Source: Leptobrachium leishanense (taxonomy: Eukaryota > Chordata > Amphibia > Anura > Megophryidae). Taken from it: a stretch of DNA of 64,000 nucleotides. Under the pieces are notes generated by a model. The model ran no database searches. It was not told where the DNA came from and was given only the letters and a program-made list of their open reading frames with translations. The DNA lies in assembly GCA_009667805.1 (NCBI GenBank), contig CM019065.1, positions 155,792,333-155,856,332 on the forward strand. The letters are read 5' to 3'. Below are positions 14,801 to 29,300 of the stretch, piece after piece; positions within the stretch are counted from its first letter, which is position 1; each line of letters opens with the position of its first letter. The position numbers and the translations under genes are program-made.

Positions 14801-17800
14801 TCTGCTTTAAAAAAGCTCTATTGGAATCAAAAATTAGATATGCTAACTAGTGTCAGTATAACACTATCAGGGTTATTCAAAGTGATCCGAATTGCTTGAG
14901 AAAGGTAACCGAACGCTGAAAATCGGCGTACGGTTACCTTTCCTGGCCATTCGGCTATCCAGAAAGCAGGCAATTCGCCAAATCCTGACGAATTGCCTGA
15001 ACATACGGTGCATGTTCGGTGCCTGTTCGAGGGTAGTGAGAACCCCATGAAAAAGCACAGCTTCGGCTATTCAGAGAACACAAACCATCAGTGAAAGGTT
15101 CCCGAAATGCCCTGCCATTCGGTGGTTTAATTCGGCAAATTTATTCAGGAGAATCCCATAGGCTTCAATGTTAAAAATATTCCCGTTTCAATGCAATATC
15201 TAATAAACCGTTCATTATAAGATTATGCAGTAAAGAGTCTCTGTATTTATAGATTTTTTTTTAAGGATATTTTAAGCATTTTTCTGATTTTGTTTTTTTA
15301 AAAAAAAAAAAAAAAAAAAGTCTAAACTTACAGAAAGAATATATATTTTTTTTTTAACCAGCCTTCTTTATTATCATTCCCTGGACCTCATATGTAAATT
15401 TCAGACATTTTCGCTCAGTAGTTTCTTTGCAAACAGTGTTTCACTTTTCAAACATTCATGCAAACGGTTTTCCTAATTTATTCACCTCCCTCTGTCTGCG
15501 GTCTCGGCTTTTTCCGGCGGCTTCGTTGCGGGTGATCGGCTCCTGCTCGGGTTTTTCCGTGGTTTTCGGCAGGTTAATCCAGATGTTTTTGAGGGTTTTC
15601 GGCGTGCATTCGCTGGGTTTTGCGGTTCGTTTTCGTCGGGTTTGCGGCAGCTTTTCCCTGCAATTCGGGGACCCTGTGGTGTTTGCTGAATAGACCGCAG
15701 GGTCACCGAAATGGGATCGGCAAAAGGAACCGAATTGAAGAGAACGAAAAGTCACCGAACGTGCGGTGACTTTTCGAATCTCTATGAATAACCCTGTATA
15801 ATTTTGGAGCTAACCCATACTGTGTATCTGTCATCTGTGTTTCTAGATGATAATTCAGATTTTCCTCTACAGAATAAGCAAGCTTGTTTTTACCAAAACA
15901 TCATGAGATCACTAAGATTGCAGCCAGAGTACTTTGCTGTGGGATACTACGGCCAAGGATACCCCTCTTTCCTCCGGGTAAGAAAAGCCGTTACCAATAT
16001 CTGTGGTTATTGGTCTTGCATACTTTTCATTGAAAAAAATATTTCCTATTTATTTGCTTTTCCATGAGGCTTCAACTTTTTTCTCCTGCAAGTGTCATTC
16101 TTTTACTCCTTTTTCTTTCACCAAACCTCCTCTTTAAATGGTAATTTAATATATCTGTGGCATCTGAATACATTTTGATACTTTTATTTCAGAATAAAAT
16201 TTTTATTTATCGTGGAAAAGAATATGAACGATTGGAAGATTTCAACCTTTGGCTCCTCACGCAATGTCCAAACGCAGAGAAACTATCCAGCAGTTCCCTT
16301 CCAGGAGAAGAGATTCGAAGCTCGCCCAAGCAATGTATCCTCATAATAGTAACATGAATTTACACAGATAAAGAGGGCTAATTAAAGGGACACTACACAC
16401 CCTCACCACGCTTTTTAGGTGGTCAGGCTATGAGGAGCATGTAATCACCCCTACCTATCTGATCAGCTCTGACAACTTTGTGAATTGCAGGGGTTTCCTC
16501 CTACCACACAGCTTTCACTCAGCAGTGCAGGATTTGAATATGCCACCTGTCAAGAACCAACTCAGGGAGAAATGGTGCCTGCACGCTTCATACCTGTTGT
16601 CTTGTGCTCTATGCCAGAGGTCAAAATTTCCACTCGCCTCTTGCCTCCTCGCGAGAGGAAATGAAGTGCAGGCGAGTTGGAAACTTTGTATCAGATTCTG
16701 ACCTCCGTGTGACAGGCTGTTCAGAAGGGAGCTTTTGGCCGCCTCCTCCCTCCCCCGGCATGAGAGCATGCAGACTTGGGATCTGGTGGCTCTGCTCATT
16801 ACACCGGGAGTCTGGCAGGAGTTTAAAAGTCTGCCAGACACTGTCACTGAAGGACACACCGCCCGGACTAATAAGAAAAAAAGTCTCCACTTCAAAAAGT
16901 TACGTCCCCAGATACAAGGGGAATGTGAGGGAGGGGCTGCCATGGAGACAGGAGAGGAAAGAGACAGAATAACGCAGGCACACTGTCTGTTATACACACA
17001 GTACTAACATGCATATAGCACACAGAGGGGAAGCAGACAGTCTTCCTAATTAGTGACAGGAGATGTGCCTGCATGCATTAGAACAAGAGAAAATAAATTA
17101 TATTTAACCCCCCCTCCGAACTGGGACTCTAGCTCTTCCACATTATTACCCTCAGCAGCTCCCTTACACACACCTCCCAAGTGTCCTCATTTGTTAGGGT
17201 TAGTCCCTAGCTTGGTAAAATCTCTCAAAGGACTTAGAGTGGCATTAAATGTTGGTGTTATACACCTATTACAAATTACCCGATTTTTATCCCTTTAAAT
17301 AATTGGATAGATCCTGCTGACAATATATGTCCAATTATAATTTTTTTGGGGTATGAATACTCCTTTTCTCTCTTGGCTTGCTGCTCCTTCCCTTCAGCTT
17401 GGGGCTTTAAAAACACAGACGTCCCTGCCAGGTCTAAAGCAATTTATGTAGCACACAGTGTGTTGCGTACACTGCGCAAACTGCGTAAAGCTCAGCACTT
17501 GCTTACTTTACGTATGCAAATTTCACATTGCCTGCACAGAATGATGTGCTCGCACCAGCATATCCTCAGCTGCTGTCTCCCAGAACGTTCACTGCTGTTA
17601 TCATTGGGTGAGAGGATGATGACAGCACGCAGAGCATCTTTTGAAGGGTAATTGGCATTGATTTGATGCTTACATTTTTGTTAAATTTTATTTTTCACAT
17701 CAGGACAAGTAGATTATCACAAGGGACAAGTAGATTATTTTTCCACATCCCTGCACTCCTGCCCTAGCAGTTCTCAACAGGTACCGGCCGCACCCTGCCT

Positions 17801-19449
17801 GCCTGTTCTCTGGGTATGCAGACGTCTTGGGTCTGATGTCTTGGTATATATGTATCTTGGGTCTGATGTCTGGGTGTACATGTATCTGGGGTCTGGGTAT
17901 ACATGTATGATTGTGATTCTGGAGATTAATTTTTTTTACTAAGTTTATTAAAAGTTGAGCATTGATGTAAATCACTTATTTTCCTATAGGTTTACATTGC
18001 TTTATGTTAATATTAATGTTATTTATTTTTGTAATTTTATTCTGAATAAAACCTTTACCAGAGTCATTTCATAATATAATTTAAAAGGGTGTGCTTGGGG
18101 CAGAGTTAAGGGCAGGGTAGGGGTTAGGTGGGACAACTGGTGGTGAGTAACTCTTAAGGCCTGGCTAGTAGCTTTGGACTTGAAATTTTGAGCCATGCTC
18201 TATGCGACTTTGCATGCTTTCATGGGAGTGAACGCTGGCAAAGACGTTCCACCCCATTCACTTGAGTGTGAGTGTACATCTCAACGAAGTGTTTAATCAT
18301 TTGTTCAGCTCCCTGCTCATGAAGGCACACTTGCACAAAACCACTGAGCAGGATTTCTGAAGGAATCTTTGGCATATAGTGTTCCTTTAATGTGATTAGG
18401 TTAGCCTGTACAGGGAAATATTATAGGGTGTTATTATGGTGTTAGGGATATTGCAATATTTAAAGGCATCCTTCCATTTTTGGGATTTGAAAGATTTGTT
18501 TTCCACCTAGTTTGAAAAGTCGTGGAAATAGGATGGTAAAGTATTTTTGGAGTTGTAGATTGTCATAGTTTTTTGTTTGTACAACTAGTTCATCTGCAAT
18601 AACATCAGATTTTCTCTACCCTCCAGAAAACAGGACAGGTTACTTTCCAAGTTGCAACAAACTAAAAAAAAAAAAAGTAAAGAAATATGAGAAATGACCT
18701 CCTCCCTCCATCAGACTAAAGAGCCCCCAGTCGTCTTCCTCTCCTCAGGACAGAAGATTACTTGAGGTGCGGTGCTAGGGGGATCAACTCGTTCCGGGGC
18801 CAGGCCTTTTCCTCTTCTGCGTCCTTCGAAGATTCCGGCTCTTCGATGTGGCAGCTGTCCAAAAGTTGACTCGGACTTCGGATCCTGTCACGAGGTTTCG
18901 TGTTCTCCGCAGTGGCTGCTGGATGGAGCCTATCGTAGGGTCTGTGATGTGTTCCACTTTGGAACGCGGGCACAATGCACCTGTGTAGGCGTTCCAAATC
19001 ACTACCAAAGGTAGAGCGTAACAAAGTTATACCAGAAAATGGAAAATAAGGAAAGGTACTATGTATGGACGATGGTGAGAGACCAAAGGGTTTTACCCCT
19101 ATAATTTCAGAGGAACTTCAGTTACACTGATGCGAACATCAGGGTACTAGTGTCTCCCAGAGACCAAATTAATATTTAACTTTTATTGAACATGATTAAA
19201 AAAAGGGAGGTCAGACATCTAAACATAAATTGACAGTGCTCAGAAAACAACGATAAAACCAATTCTGCTGAGGGTAGTATGGATAATTGGCAATAGAAAC
19301 AGTGATCAACAATAAGTAGTCAATGTAATAAGTGACCTTCAAGGGTCACCACAGATATGGTTGCAGTGAAAAATGTAAAGCACTTATTGACAGTGTGGAA
19401 TCATGAAGTGCTACGAATGAAAAAACACAAACCCCAAAACTGCTGAAGA

Positions 19450-19519
<70 letters not shown>

Positions 19520-20290
19520 CACACCAGCAAAGACAATGGTCAACAGTCAATACAAAAGGTGACCCTGAAGGGTCGCCTCAAAGCATCATTATAGTGAGAT
19601 GTATAGAGTACTTGATGATAACGGTAAAAATAATGATCAGCAATAAGTAATCAATATAATAAGTAACCTTCAGGGGTCACCGCGGAGAGTTATCACAGTG
19701 AAAAGTATAAAGTACTTGTTGACAATGTAGAGTCATAAAGTGCTACGAATAGAAGAGCACAAACATCAAATCTGCTGAAGCAAGTAAATATATATTCCAG
19801 CAGAAACAGTAGCCAGCAGTCAATGCAAAAAATGACCTTCAAGGGTCATCTGAGATATACTGACTTATTGACAATATGAGATCACAGAGTGTTACAAATA
19901 AAAAAGCAGAAAAACCAAATCTGCTAAAACGAAGTATGTATATAACAACAGAGGCAGTAATCAATAGTCAATGCTATAAGTGACCTTCGAGGGTCATTAC
20001 AAAATATTATTGCAATAAATGTGTAAGATATTGATTGACAATGTTAGATCAAAGAGCACTGCATATTGAAAAGCAGAATAAACAGAGGCTAGGAAAAAGT
20101 TATTAGACTGAAATAGCCCAATACAACCGTGCCCGGGAACTAGCCCAGATATATTTGTCAAAGGACACAAAATTAGACATAAACATGCGTGTGTTGGGGT
20201 CTCACGGCACGTATATTGAGGAATAGAGACGGAGAGTTCCTGCCTGCAATGTGCACCCTTTTGTATTGACTGTTGACCATTGTCTTTGCT

Positions 20291-20367
<77 letters not shown>

Positions 20368-23300
20368 TATATATATACATCTCTTCAGCAGTTTTGGTGT
20401 TTGTGTTTTTTCATTCGTAGCACTTCATGATTCCACACTGTCAATAAGTGCTTTACATTTTTCACTGCAACCATATCTGTGGTGACCCTTGAAGGTCACT
20501 TATTACATTGACTACTTATTGTTGATCACCGTTTCTATTGCCAATTATCCATACTACCCTCAGCAGAATTGGTTTTATCGTTGTTTTGTGAGCACTGTCA
20601 ATTTATGTTTATATGTCTGACCTGAGACCTCCCTTTTTTTAATCATGTTCAATAAAAGTTAAATATTAATTTGGTCTCTGGGAGACACTAGTACCCTGAT
20701 GTTCGCATCAGTGTAACTGAAGTTCCTGTGTAGGCGTTCCATCCAGTCTTATTTTGGTAAGAGTTTTTTCATTTTGGTGCCAGAATCTACAACCACTTTA
20801 TCCGGAAGGAAGTCATGAGGATACTGCCGACCATACTATGGAAAAAGAAATTTACCAGAAGAAAATAGTTTTTCATCATCATCTCAGTGCTTAACATTAG
20901 CACGTTTCTTGTACCCGCCGGGTCAGTATTTGAAGATAATGTGGGAGCAGGATTTATCACAGGGGCCTGAGGTGGTGGAGGTGAGGGCATAGCAAAGGCA
21001 TTAGTGGAAGCGATAGTCTTTTGGAAAGACCAGGACAGGGAAGCCACAGCAGATGAAAATGTACTGGCTAAAGAGGCCTTAAGTGGAGCCTCCATGGTGG
21101 CAAAACGGACTGCCATTTGGGAGGAGGGGTAGAGACAGTGTCATACACTATATGTAACAAGCTCCCAGCCGAACTGGAGCCTCCCGCGTGGGGGGTGGGG
21201 CTGCAAGCCAGTAGTTTTGGACAGAAACGTATGTGTAACCATTTTCTGAGAGATAGTGATAGAATGGTCATGATTGGCAAAAAACAAGATGGCAGCTGCT
21301 GAGATCTCATGGAGCACTTGCGAGATTTTGGAACAATGCACAACAGGCCACGAGGAGCCACGCAGAGAGAAATAATATCAGGCGGTGGTTCAGATACACC
21401 TGCGCAGAGTCCCTGGACATCCGAAGGCTGGGGATAGGGACTGAGGGTGCGTTATGGCAAAAAGCGAGGCAGGGGCAACCAGGCTGAACTGACCAATCAG
21501 CACTACAGGAACTGACCCCCACGGTTAGAGCCGGGGAAAATCTGTTCCCGAGAGTGTAAAGCATGGATAAACTTGAAAACCAGACACAAAATCCGAAAAA
21601 CAATCCCAAGCAATGGATTGATAGGTGATATCCCATGTTGAGATGGGTTTTTTACAGGTATTTTTTTTTCTGTCTTTCTTTTGAGACTGTGGTTGCAATA
21701 AAGTATAAATATGAACCTCTGAGCTGTTTTAAAGTTGTATTCTTGCTTAACAGTGGATACTGTCATGCATCTTTATTGTTCTGTAGGGCTTTTCTCAGGT
21801 AGATGGCTTCTAACCCCCTCCCCCCTTCAGAAATTATCTATACGGTCAATGAATCCAGTGGTCTATATTTCTTTTTGAAAAGGAAACGATTTAGTGGCAC
21901 AGCACTCGAATCATAAAGCATCTGAAACATTTCCCACCTTTGCCTTGTCAGAAATTTCTAAGTGATCCAGCTGTTATTCTCTTCATGTGATGTGCAGGAG
22001 TCAATTTTTCATTTTTCCTATCTGACATTCAGTCTAATGCATCTTCTTTTTCCGCTCATCCTTGTTGGCAGGTGTTGTATTTGTTCAGTTCCAGCAACAT
22101 ATGTTAAAACAATTTAACTCAATTTTCCCATTGTTAGTCCTAGCAATAATTATAATCATCAGGACACCCTGTGTTGTGTCAATGCCTTAACCTGTCCTCC
22201 AGATGTACAGTGTTTCAGTGTGAAACCTTTGATGAACCTTCCGCCGCGCTACCTAGAGAAGCTGGTACCAGAACAGATACTCGGGTAACGATTCTGAGCA
22301 ATACATGTTTAGATTATGAATATCCACTTCTACACACTGCCACCAAGATACGGAATAGACACAGGCATATTTGTCATAGAATTTTCTTTTCTCTCTGTAT
22401 TCATCATGATACATTCTTCAGTATTAGATGATGTTCACAGGATGCCACGTGAGGCTCCAATTATGGAAGAAAACTATCTCCGAACCTAGTTTTTGTAATG
22501 TTCTGCTTTCCAAACCTTGCAATATGTAGCTCCTTGTGTTGTTTAATTAACTCGTATATCACAGCATATGCAGTTATAAGAGAATTATTTCAAAGGAATG
22601 TGAAAAGAGGTTTCTATATGTGACATTTCAATGAGCAGAAAATTTGTATTTGCAACATTACTTGACAGTGCTAAATAACACAAGTACGAGACCTGTTTAA
22701 CTTAGTTGTTTTATAACAAAGGAGAAGATGCCTCTTTTTAATTTATTATAAAGACACATTATTTTATTTTGAATAAAGTAGATTATTTTTTATATTGTTA
22801 AGGGCTCGTCAACCCTTTGACAAACGTGCGTGAGAGAACCTGTGACAAATGTATTGTGTCCCCTGATCCAACAACATGGAGAATATGTTGCTCAAAATGT
22901 ACAGTGATTCCCTGGTCCAGCCTGTGTGTGTGAAGGATGTTATCTTGTAGCATATATATCATCTGACCCTATGGTTTTATTACATCCCATGTCTTACACA
23001 TCTGAATATTGTGTGCAGAAAATAAGTATGCTCTTCTTTTTCTGAATGGGTTCTTGAATCCCTTCTAAATGTCTATATCTGACACAAGATTACGTTACTG
23101 GGTTATCAAGCAAGTCCAGGATTTTCCAAATGTTGGCAAATAGATCTGTTTAAGATTAAAGCAAATGCAGATACCTTTTTCTAGTGTAAAGTATATAAAA
23201 TTCCTTTCAGCCATTTAACATGATTAATTATTGTGTGTCTACAGTTACTACCGTTACAACGAAGTGCAGCGTTTCTCCTATTCCAGACCTTTTAGGAAAG

Positions 23301-26300
23301 GCGAGAAAGACCCAGACAACGAGTTTGCGGTGAGCATACACTCTTAATTTCTTAAACATATGTGCCACCTTTTATGTACTAGGAGTAACACTATTGGCAA
23401 GGCACTGATCTTCACATATTATAATTTTAGGCTATGTCTATATATAAAGGGGATCTGTCACACAAACCAGTGGAATATCCATGATCATTGCTTTACGGTT
23501 GCCTCAGAATTTTCTAATACGTGAAAATTTCATCCATGTTTTACAGACTATGTGGATTGAAAGGACCACATTTACCACGGCTTACAAACTTCCCGGAATC
23601 CTAAAGTGGTTTGAAGTCAAACAATTTCACACGGTAAGGTTTAAGGGGGAAAAACACTCTCTTTTTTGACAAAGTGTGCCTTGGGTGTCACTGCAGCAAT
23701 ACAGACATGTACTATTGAAGGATATATATATTTATTTATATATTATATATGTATGTATATATGCGATTGGCTAACATAAATGCGCTTTTGCTAACACAGA
23801 ACAGTGCAAAAATGACATCATCATGGCGGTCTCGGTTTGATATCTATGGAAAGACAGAACTAACATGAAATTAAGATTTAAACCTCATCTGCTCAGCCTT
23901 ATTCCAGTTATTCGGCTCTTGCATTAGTACTTCTTTAACTACAATGTTAACTACTTTCTCAAGGCACAGCCTCACCTGCCATTAAGTGAAAATTGAAATA
24001 ATAAAGCAAACTCATTAACTCCCCTGCTCCGCGCTCCCCTGCCGTCGGCTCCGTCCTCTGCCTCTGCACGCATTAGTTTTCAAAGCAGCCTATGTAATTT
24101 GCGTAGCGGTACGCATCCCTGCCATGCTAATCGCGCAAGCTGGCAAGAAGTCTGCATGCGCCTGTTCAACAGATGTCCGAGAGCTGCCTACTTCCTGAAC
24201 ACTGCTCTTCAGAGCCTCAGAGAGGCACTGAGCAATGGAATAGCTTGGACCAATAGGAAAGCACCATTAGTCCAAGACCTTCAAAAATTGGAGAGGTGCT
24301 CTTGCCGGGATTCTAACCTGTGTCTCCACGGTTATAGGGCAGTGATGTTACCTCTACTCCACTCATTGCAAAGATCTCACTTTATATTTTATAAACTTTT
24401 GTTTTATCCAGTTTGGAAGGCTTGCCTATACAGCTTGGTGTATAAAACTGCAAAAGATGTTCAGAATTTATGTAATGCAATGATATTCGTATTTTATGCC
24501 ACTCTGTATACTTGTCTCCAAGGAAGAGATCAGTCCTCTGCAGAATGCCATTGAGACAATGGAGCTAACCAACGAGAAAATAAGTCACCAGGTCCAGCAG
24601 CATAGAGCAGACCCAGGTCTCTCCCCGCACCCTCTATCCATGCTCATCAGTGGAATTGTAGATCCTGCAGTCATGGGAGGATTCACCAACTATGAAAAGG
24701 TAGGACTTTATCAATGTGTGTCACTGTTCTTTTTATCTTTTCTTGTACTATATTGGATCAGCTAACACCATAATTAACTGTATGAAACCCCTGATTGGCC
24801 ACAGGGAAATCAAGACGTCATGAATTTGGAGATAATAATCACACAGGAGAATGTCTGCTATATCACAAGTATTAGTTGTCACTTTCCTATGCAATTAGCT
24901 GATGTTGACAAGCACAACTCTACTAAAGCTCTTGACAACTTGTGAAAGCTTGTTTTAATTTCTTTGATGCTTTGGTGCACGTATTTCTGCAGGATCAGGA
25001 GTTAACATGCTCTATGCTCAGTGAGTGTCTTATACTTCTCTCTCAGGCTTTCTTTACAGAGAGATACCTCCAAGACCATTCAGCTGACCAAGATAAGATA
25101 GAGCTGCTAAAGCAGCTGATTGCTCTGCAGGTACGTACCATGCTTTGAATGCTTTGCAATGGTTTCATCTTTTAGAAACCACTTATCTGGTCTGCCTTTA
25201 TCTTTAAACACTTATTTATATTTCCTATGTTATAGCTTTCCTTTTGTTCTCATATCATCTTGTCTGGCAGACATTTATTTATTCATTAATTTTCTTTTGC
25301 AGGGACACTACCACTTAAATAAACTGTAACTAGATTATTTGTGCATTCCAAATAAAACCACTTTATAAAACACATGCTGCTGTTTTTTCTTCGCGGTAAT
25401 TGTATGTAAAAGGGAAAAAATTAAGTTTCTTTTGATCTATGGTTTCCATTTTGTCTTTTTTTCCCCCCATGAGGTAACCTTTACCAAAAGGTAATGTTTA
25501 CGATAAGGCTGCCAGAGGTCTATTCTCCAGGCTACCTTGGGTAAGAGATGGCAGCTGAATGAGATATGACAGGGAGCTTAAAGCTTCTAATCTATCCCCT
25601 GGTGATGTCCTTTGATTACATCCCACACAATACAATTATGTGAGTCGTCGACTGACCCATTCACTCCATTCTATGGCCAAAAGCCACATTGTGAGGAGCA
25701 AGTTATGTAATGATATTGTGGGGGACAGTTTACAACACAAAATGGATGCACCCAGTGATTCATATAGAGTAAAATATTTTTTAATATGTTAACTAAACAA
25801 ACAAGACAAAGCACATGTACGATATCAGAAACTTATTTTAAACAAAATAAGAACATTTCATTTTTTTTGGTGGTAGTGGCCCTTTAACACAATCATTCTA
25901 TCTTTTTCTCTTATACTTCTGTCCTGCTTTTTTTTCCCTTTAATCTTCTATCACCCCCCTCTTCTCATATCATCCTTTAGAATTGCTGAGGAAGAGCTAA
26001 ATGTACGGTCTTCTTCTTTTCTTTACGCTTTAGATGCCCCTCCTTGCTCAAGGTATAGCAGTTCATGGGGAGAAGCTGACGGAGAACCTCCGACCACTCC
26101 ATGAGAGACTTGTATCATGTTTCCAGGATCTCCGGAAAAAAGTAGAAAAGCTCTATGGAAAAATTACGCTGGTAAGGGATATAGGGTAGAATCCCATGTA
26201 TGAGCTGAGAATTCTAAGGCTAAGGTCAGATGAACGCATTCTGGGCGCACTCTGTGTGTGTGTGTGTGCATGACGGACGTACTGACGGAAGATACTGTAG

Positions 26301-29300
26301 ACCCCACACGGTCCGTTTTTTTTTTTTTTTTTTTTTTACCGGATGTAGAACAGAAAAGGGAAATATGGCAATCAAAATTAATTATAATTAATATACAGAT
26401 ACAGTCAGCCAGACCATAAAAACCTCTGAGCGTCAACGTTATGGACGTCACAAATGCGCTGCATCTGATGTCGCAGCATAATGCACACAGGCTGCTACAC
26501 GGACGTGGCGCACTCTGTGCGTCCGTCTTAGCGGTTTTACATTCTTGCCTAACTTGCGTCCGTTTGCCACAGGCGTTGTGCATGCGCACGTACTTTGTGT
26601 GTGGGTCTCTATTCATGATTCTATGCTACGACGGACGTTAAACTGTGCGGAGACACGGACGTGATAACTACGTTTGTCTGACGTGGACCTAAGGAAAAAA
26701 AAACTAAAACAAAATGGAACAGAGCTGGTGGTGTTGCATGCTTTAATCAAAGTGCATTAGAAGAAGTAAGGCTGCTGCAACAATCAATTGTGTATATGTG
26801 ATTTTATTTCAGAGAACCTTGATAGATAGATATATCTATTTAAATTTTAGGAGATTCTGAAATTGCGGTGGTAAGGATTAATAAGATGTGTAATATTTCC
26901 TGAGTATACTGATACATATATTGATCGTTTTGTAATCCTAATGCGTGGGTATGTATTATCTATGTATGTATGTATGTATGTATGTCAAGAACGAAGAGCA
27001 CCTACAAGGATTGATTCAAGTGTGCTTGTACAAGGATTGATTCAAGTGTGCTTGTATTATGATTTTAGGCAAAAGGATACCATCAACGTTTCAGTCTCCG
27101 AGGAGATTTCATTAGTACAATATTATAACGAGTGAAGTGGAAATAAAAACCTTTAAGTACAACGGCATGAATGCAAACCTACGTGAATAGGGTTATCTTT
27201 ACAAGGGGGAAGCACAAAATGAATGTGGATCATGGAGAAATCTGCTGAAGGCAGTTATAAACATCGACTGTGAAATTGAGACGTAAATAGAAAGAAAAGT
27301 AGTAACAGATGAGGAGCAAAGAACATACTAAATGGGGATGCATGTCAAGAATAAGTTTCTATTCGTACAAAAGTGGTAAGAATCAATTGTGTATGACAAA
27401 AATGTGACATGTTTGAGGAGGGGGGGTGCCAGGGTTTAATTTTCCATTGATCTCTAGCCCCATGAGCGACTGTATATATTAAATCCAATAAAGCTGTTCA
27501 GTGATATCTGTTCAAAAGTCCCAGATCTACAGTGTTGTCTTATTTTTGGGGAATGCTAGCAAAGGCTCTTTACATGTACCTGTCCTTAAGCTTCGTCTAA
27601 GGACTGGAGGAAGGCACGAAGTCTGCTGGGGAGAACACAGGGGTCTGGCAAGTAAGCCGCTTTAACTGAGATCTGTTACACTAGTAATTGCCATCTTGCT
27701 GTATGTACTTTAAATTTATTTTCATTCTTACTACATTAACCTCTTGTTTAATTCCTACCATTTCCTTCACGTCTTAGCCCTCCAGTTTGACAGACAGGAA
27801 GCTGAGCCGTGCTGGGTCTGTAGTCGTTCCATACCTCACATCAGCAACATTGAGAAGGTTGTCTACAGTGTCCTCTTCATCTTCAGGAAGTGGCAGTAGC
27901 GGCTCCAGACCAGCTTCAGAAGTGTATGATTCTACCTCCACTCCTAATTTTAGTTCACCTTTCTAATAGTAGCTGTCGTCTCCAGATTCTAATTGATATA
28001 TCCTGTACAGATCAATCCCTGAACCTGTTCCACCCAGACGTGGATCCCTTATATCTCGTCTGGAAGATTATTATGACAGAGAAGATGCTGATGCCCGGGG
28101 AATGAAAATGAAGCGTAATGTGAGCCAATCACAAGTGATCTCTGAACGTCTGGGACAGAGGGAGGTAAGTTTATTGTGGGAATAGCTTGTCAGACATGGA
28201 TGTGGTAATGGCAGAAGAATGGAAAAACAGATGTTTTCTGTAAAAAGCATTTATTCCATTTAACTAGCAGGTCTATTGAAAGAAAGGTGAACCTCTGGAG
28301 AAGTGAAAATTCTAGGACAAAATAGCCAAACCAGAAAAATTCTCCCCTTTATCTCACTTTCCAAATCGGCTATTTGGTCTAGATTATTCTCTTCTCCTGC
28401 CAATTATCCTGTGTTTCACCTTTCTCTGAATAACCCTGATAATGTTGAGATTCATTGCAGAGCCATATTAGAAGTATGTATGGTGTGCATACAGGGTACA
28501 CAATCGTGTATGGTCCAGAGGCAGCTATACTACTATCAGAATTTTACCTCTTATGCAGAGCTTAATTGTTCTTTTAAAAAGATTGAAAAGCACCAAAAAT
28601 ACTTGCACCATAGTCTAAAGCAGGGGTTCCCAACCCTGGTCATTAAGATACAATTAAGGCCACTTTGTCAGATATCTGAAGCACAGCACTGGTGATAGGA
28701 TTTGCTGCTCACTGATTGCAGGATTCAGTCTGCATATTTCCAAGGGAATCCTTAAAATCTGTCCTGTTATGGGTGCTAAAGGATGAGCATTTTTAAATAT
28801 TATGAAATGGGAAATAACGATCATATGTATCCACTTTGGTTTAGGTCAATTCCCAGGCTTCCTCCATTAAGTCTCAACGTCCAAAAAGCCTGCAGTTAAC
28901 AGAGGGACGTCTATCACTCCACACTTTATCAACAAGCCAAGTAGTTGCAAATCAAAACCCTTTGCCTATCACCCCGAGGACACCAAGAACTCACAGTAAG
29001 TGCAAACTACTTTTCTTTGAAGTCTGTCTTGGCATGATGGTCTACTAATGGGAACATGGGGGATATATATCTCATAAATTCACAATTATAGAATTTAGCT
29101 AAGTATGACGATAAGTTAGAATTTTAATAATAAAGACTCTGAGGCGAGTATTGCTTCTCTTTCTTGCTTTATTAAACATAGCAGCAAGTGGCAACTAGCA
29201 AGAACTTGGAAATATGAAGCATTTATATTGAAATAAAAGAGAAAACATGTAATAACAGTAATAACAGGTATAAATGGTATCTTCCGACACCCCTTCACTC

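Larger units (their letters stand above)
18996..20740. mobile_element. Insertion carrying a large inverted repeat
   Basis: The 16-bp sequence CCTGTGTAGGCGTTCC occurs at 18980-18995 and 20725-20740 and looks like a target duplication. Between the copies lie two long inverted arms and a loop with diverged tandem units. No coding frame or known transposon ends are visible. The family is unknown. Confidence 0.55.

Noticed and set aside
20293..20377. IYIYIYIY frames across TA repeats
   Set aside because: These are microsatellite translation artefacts, as at 8789 and 19453.
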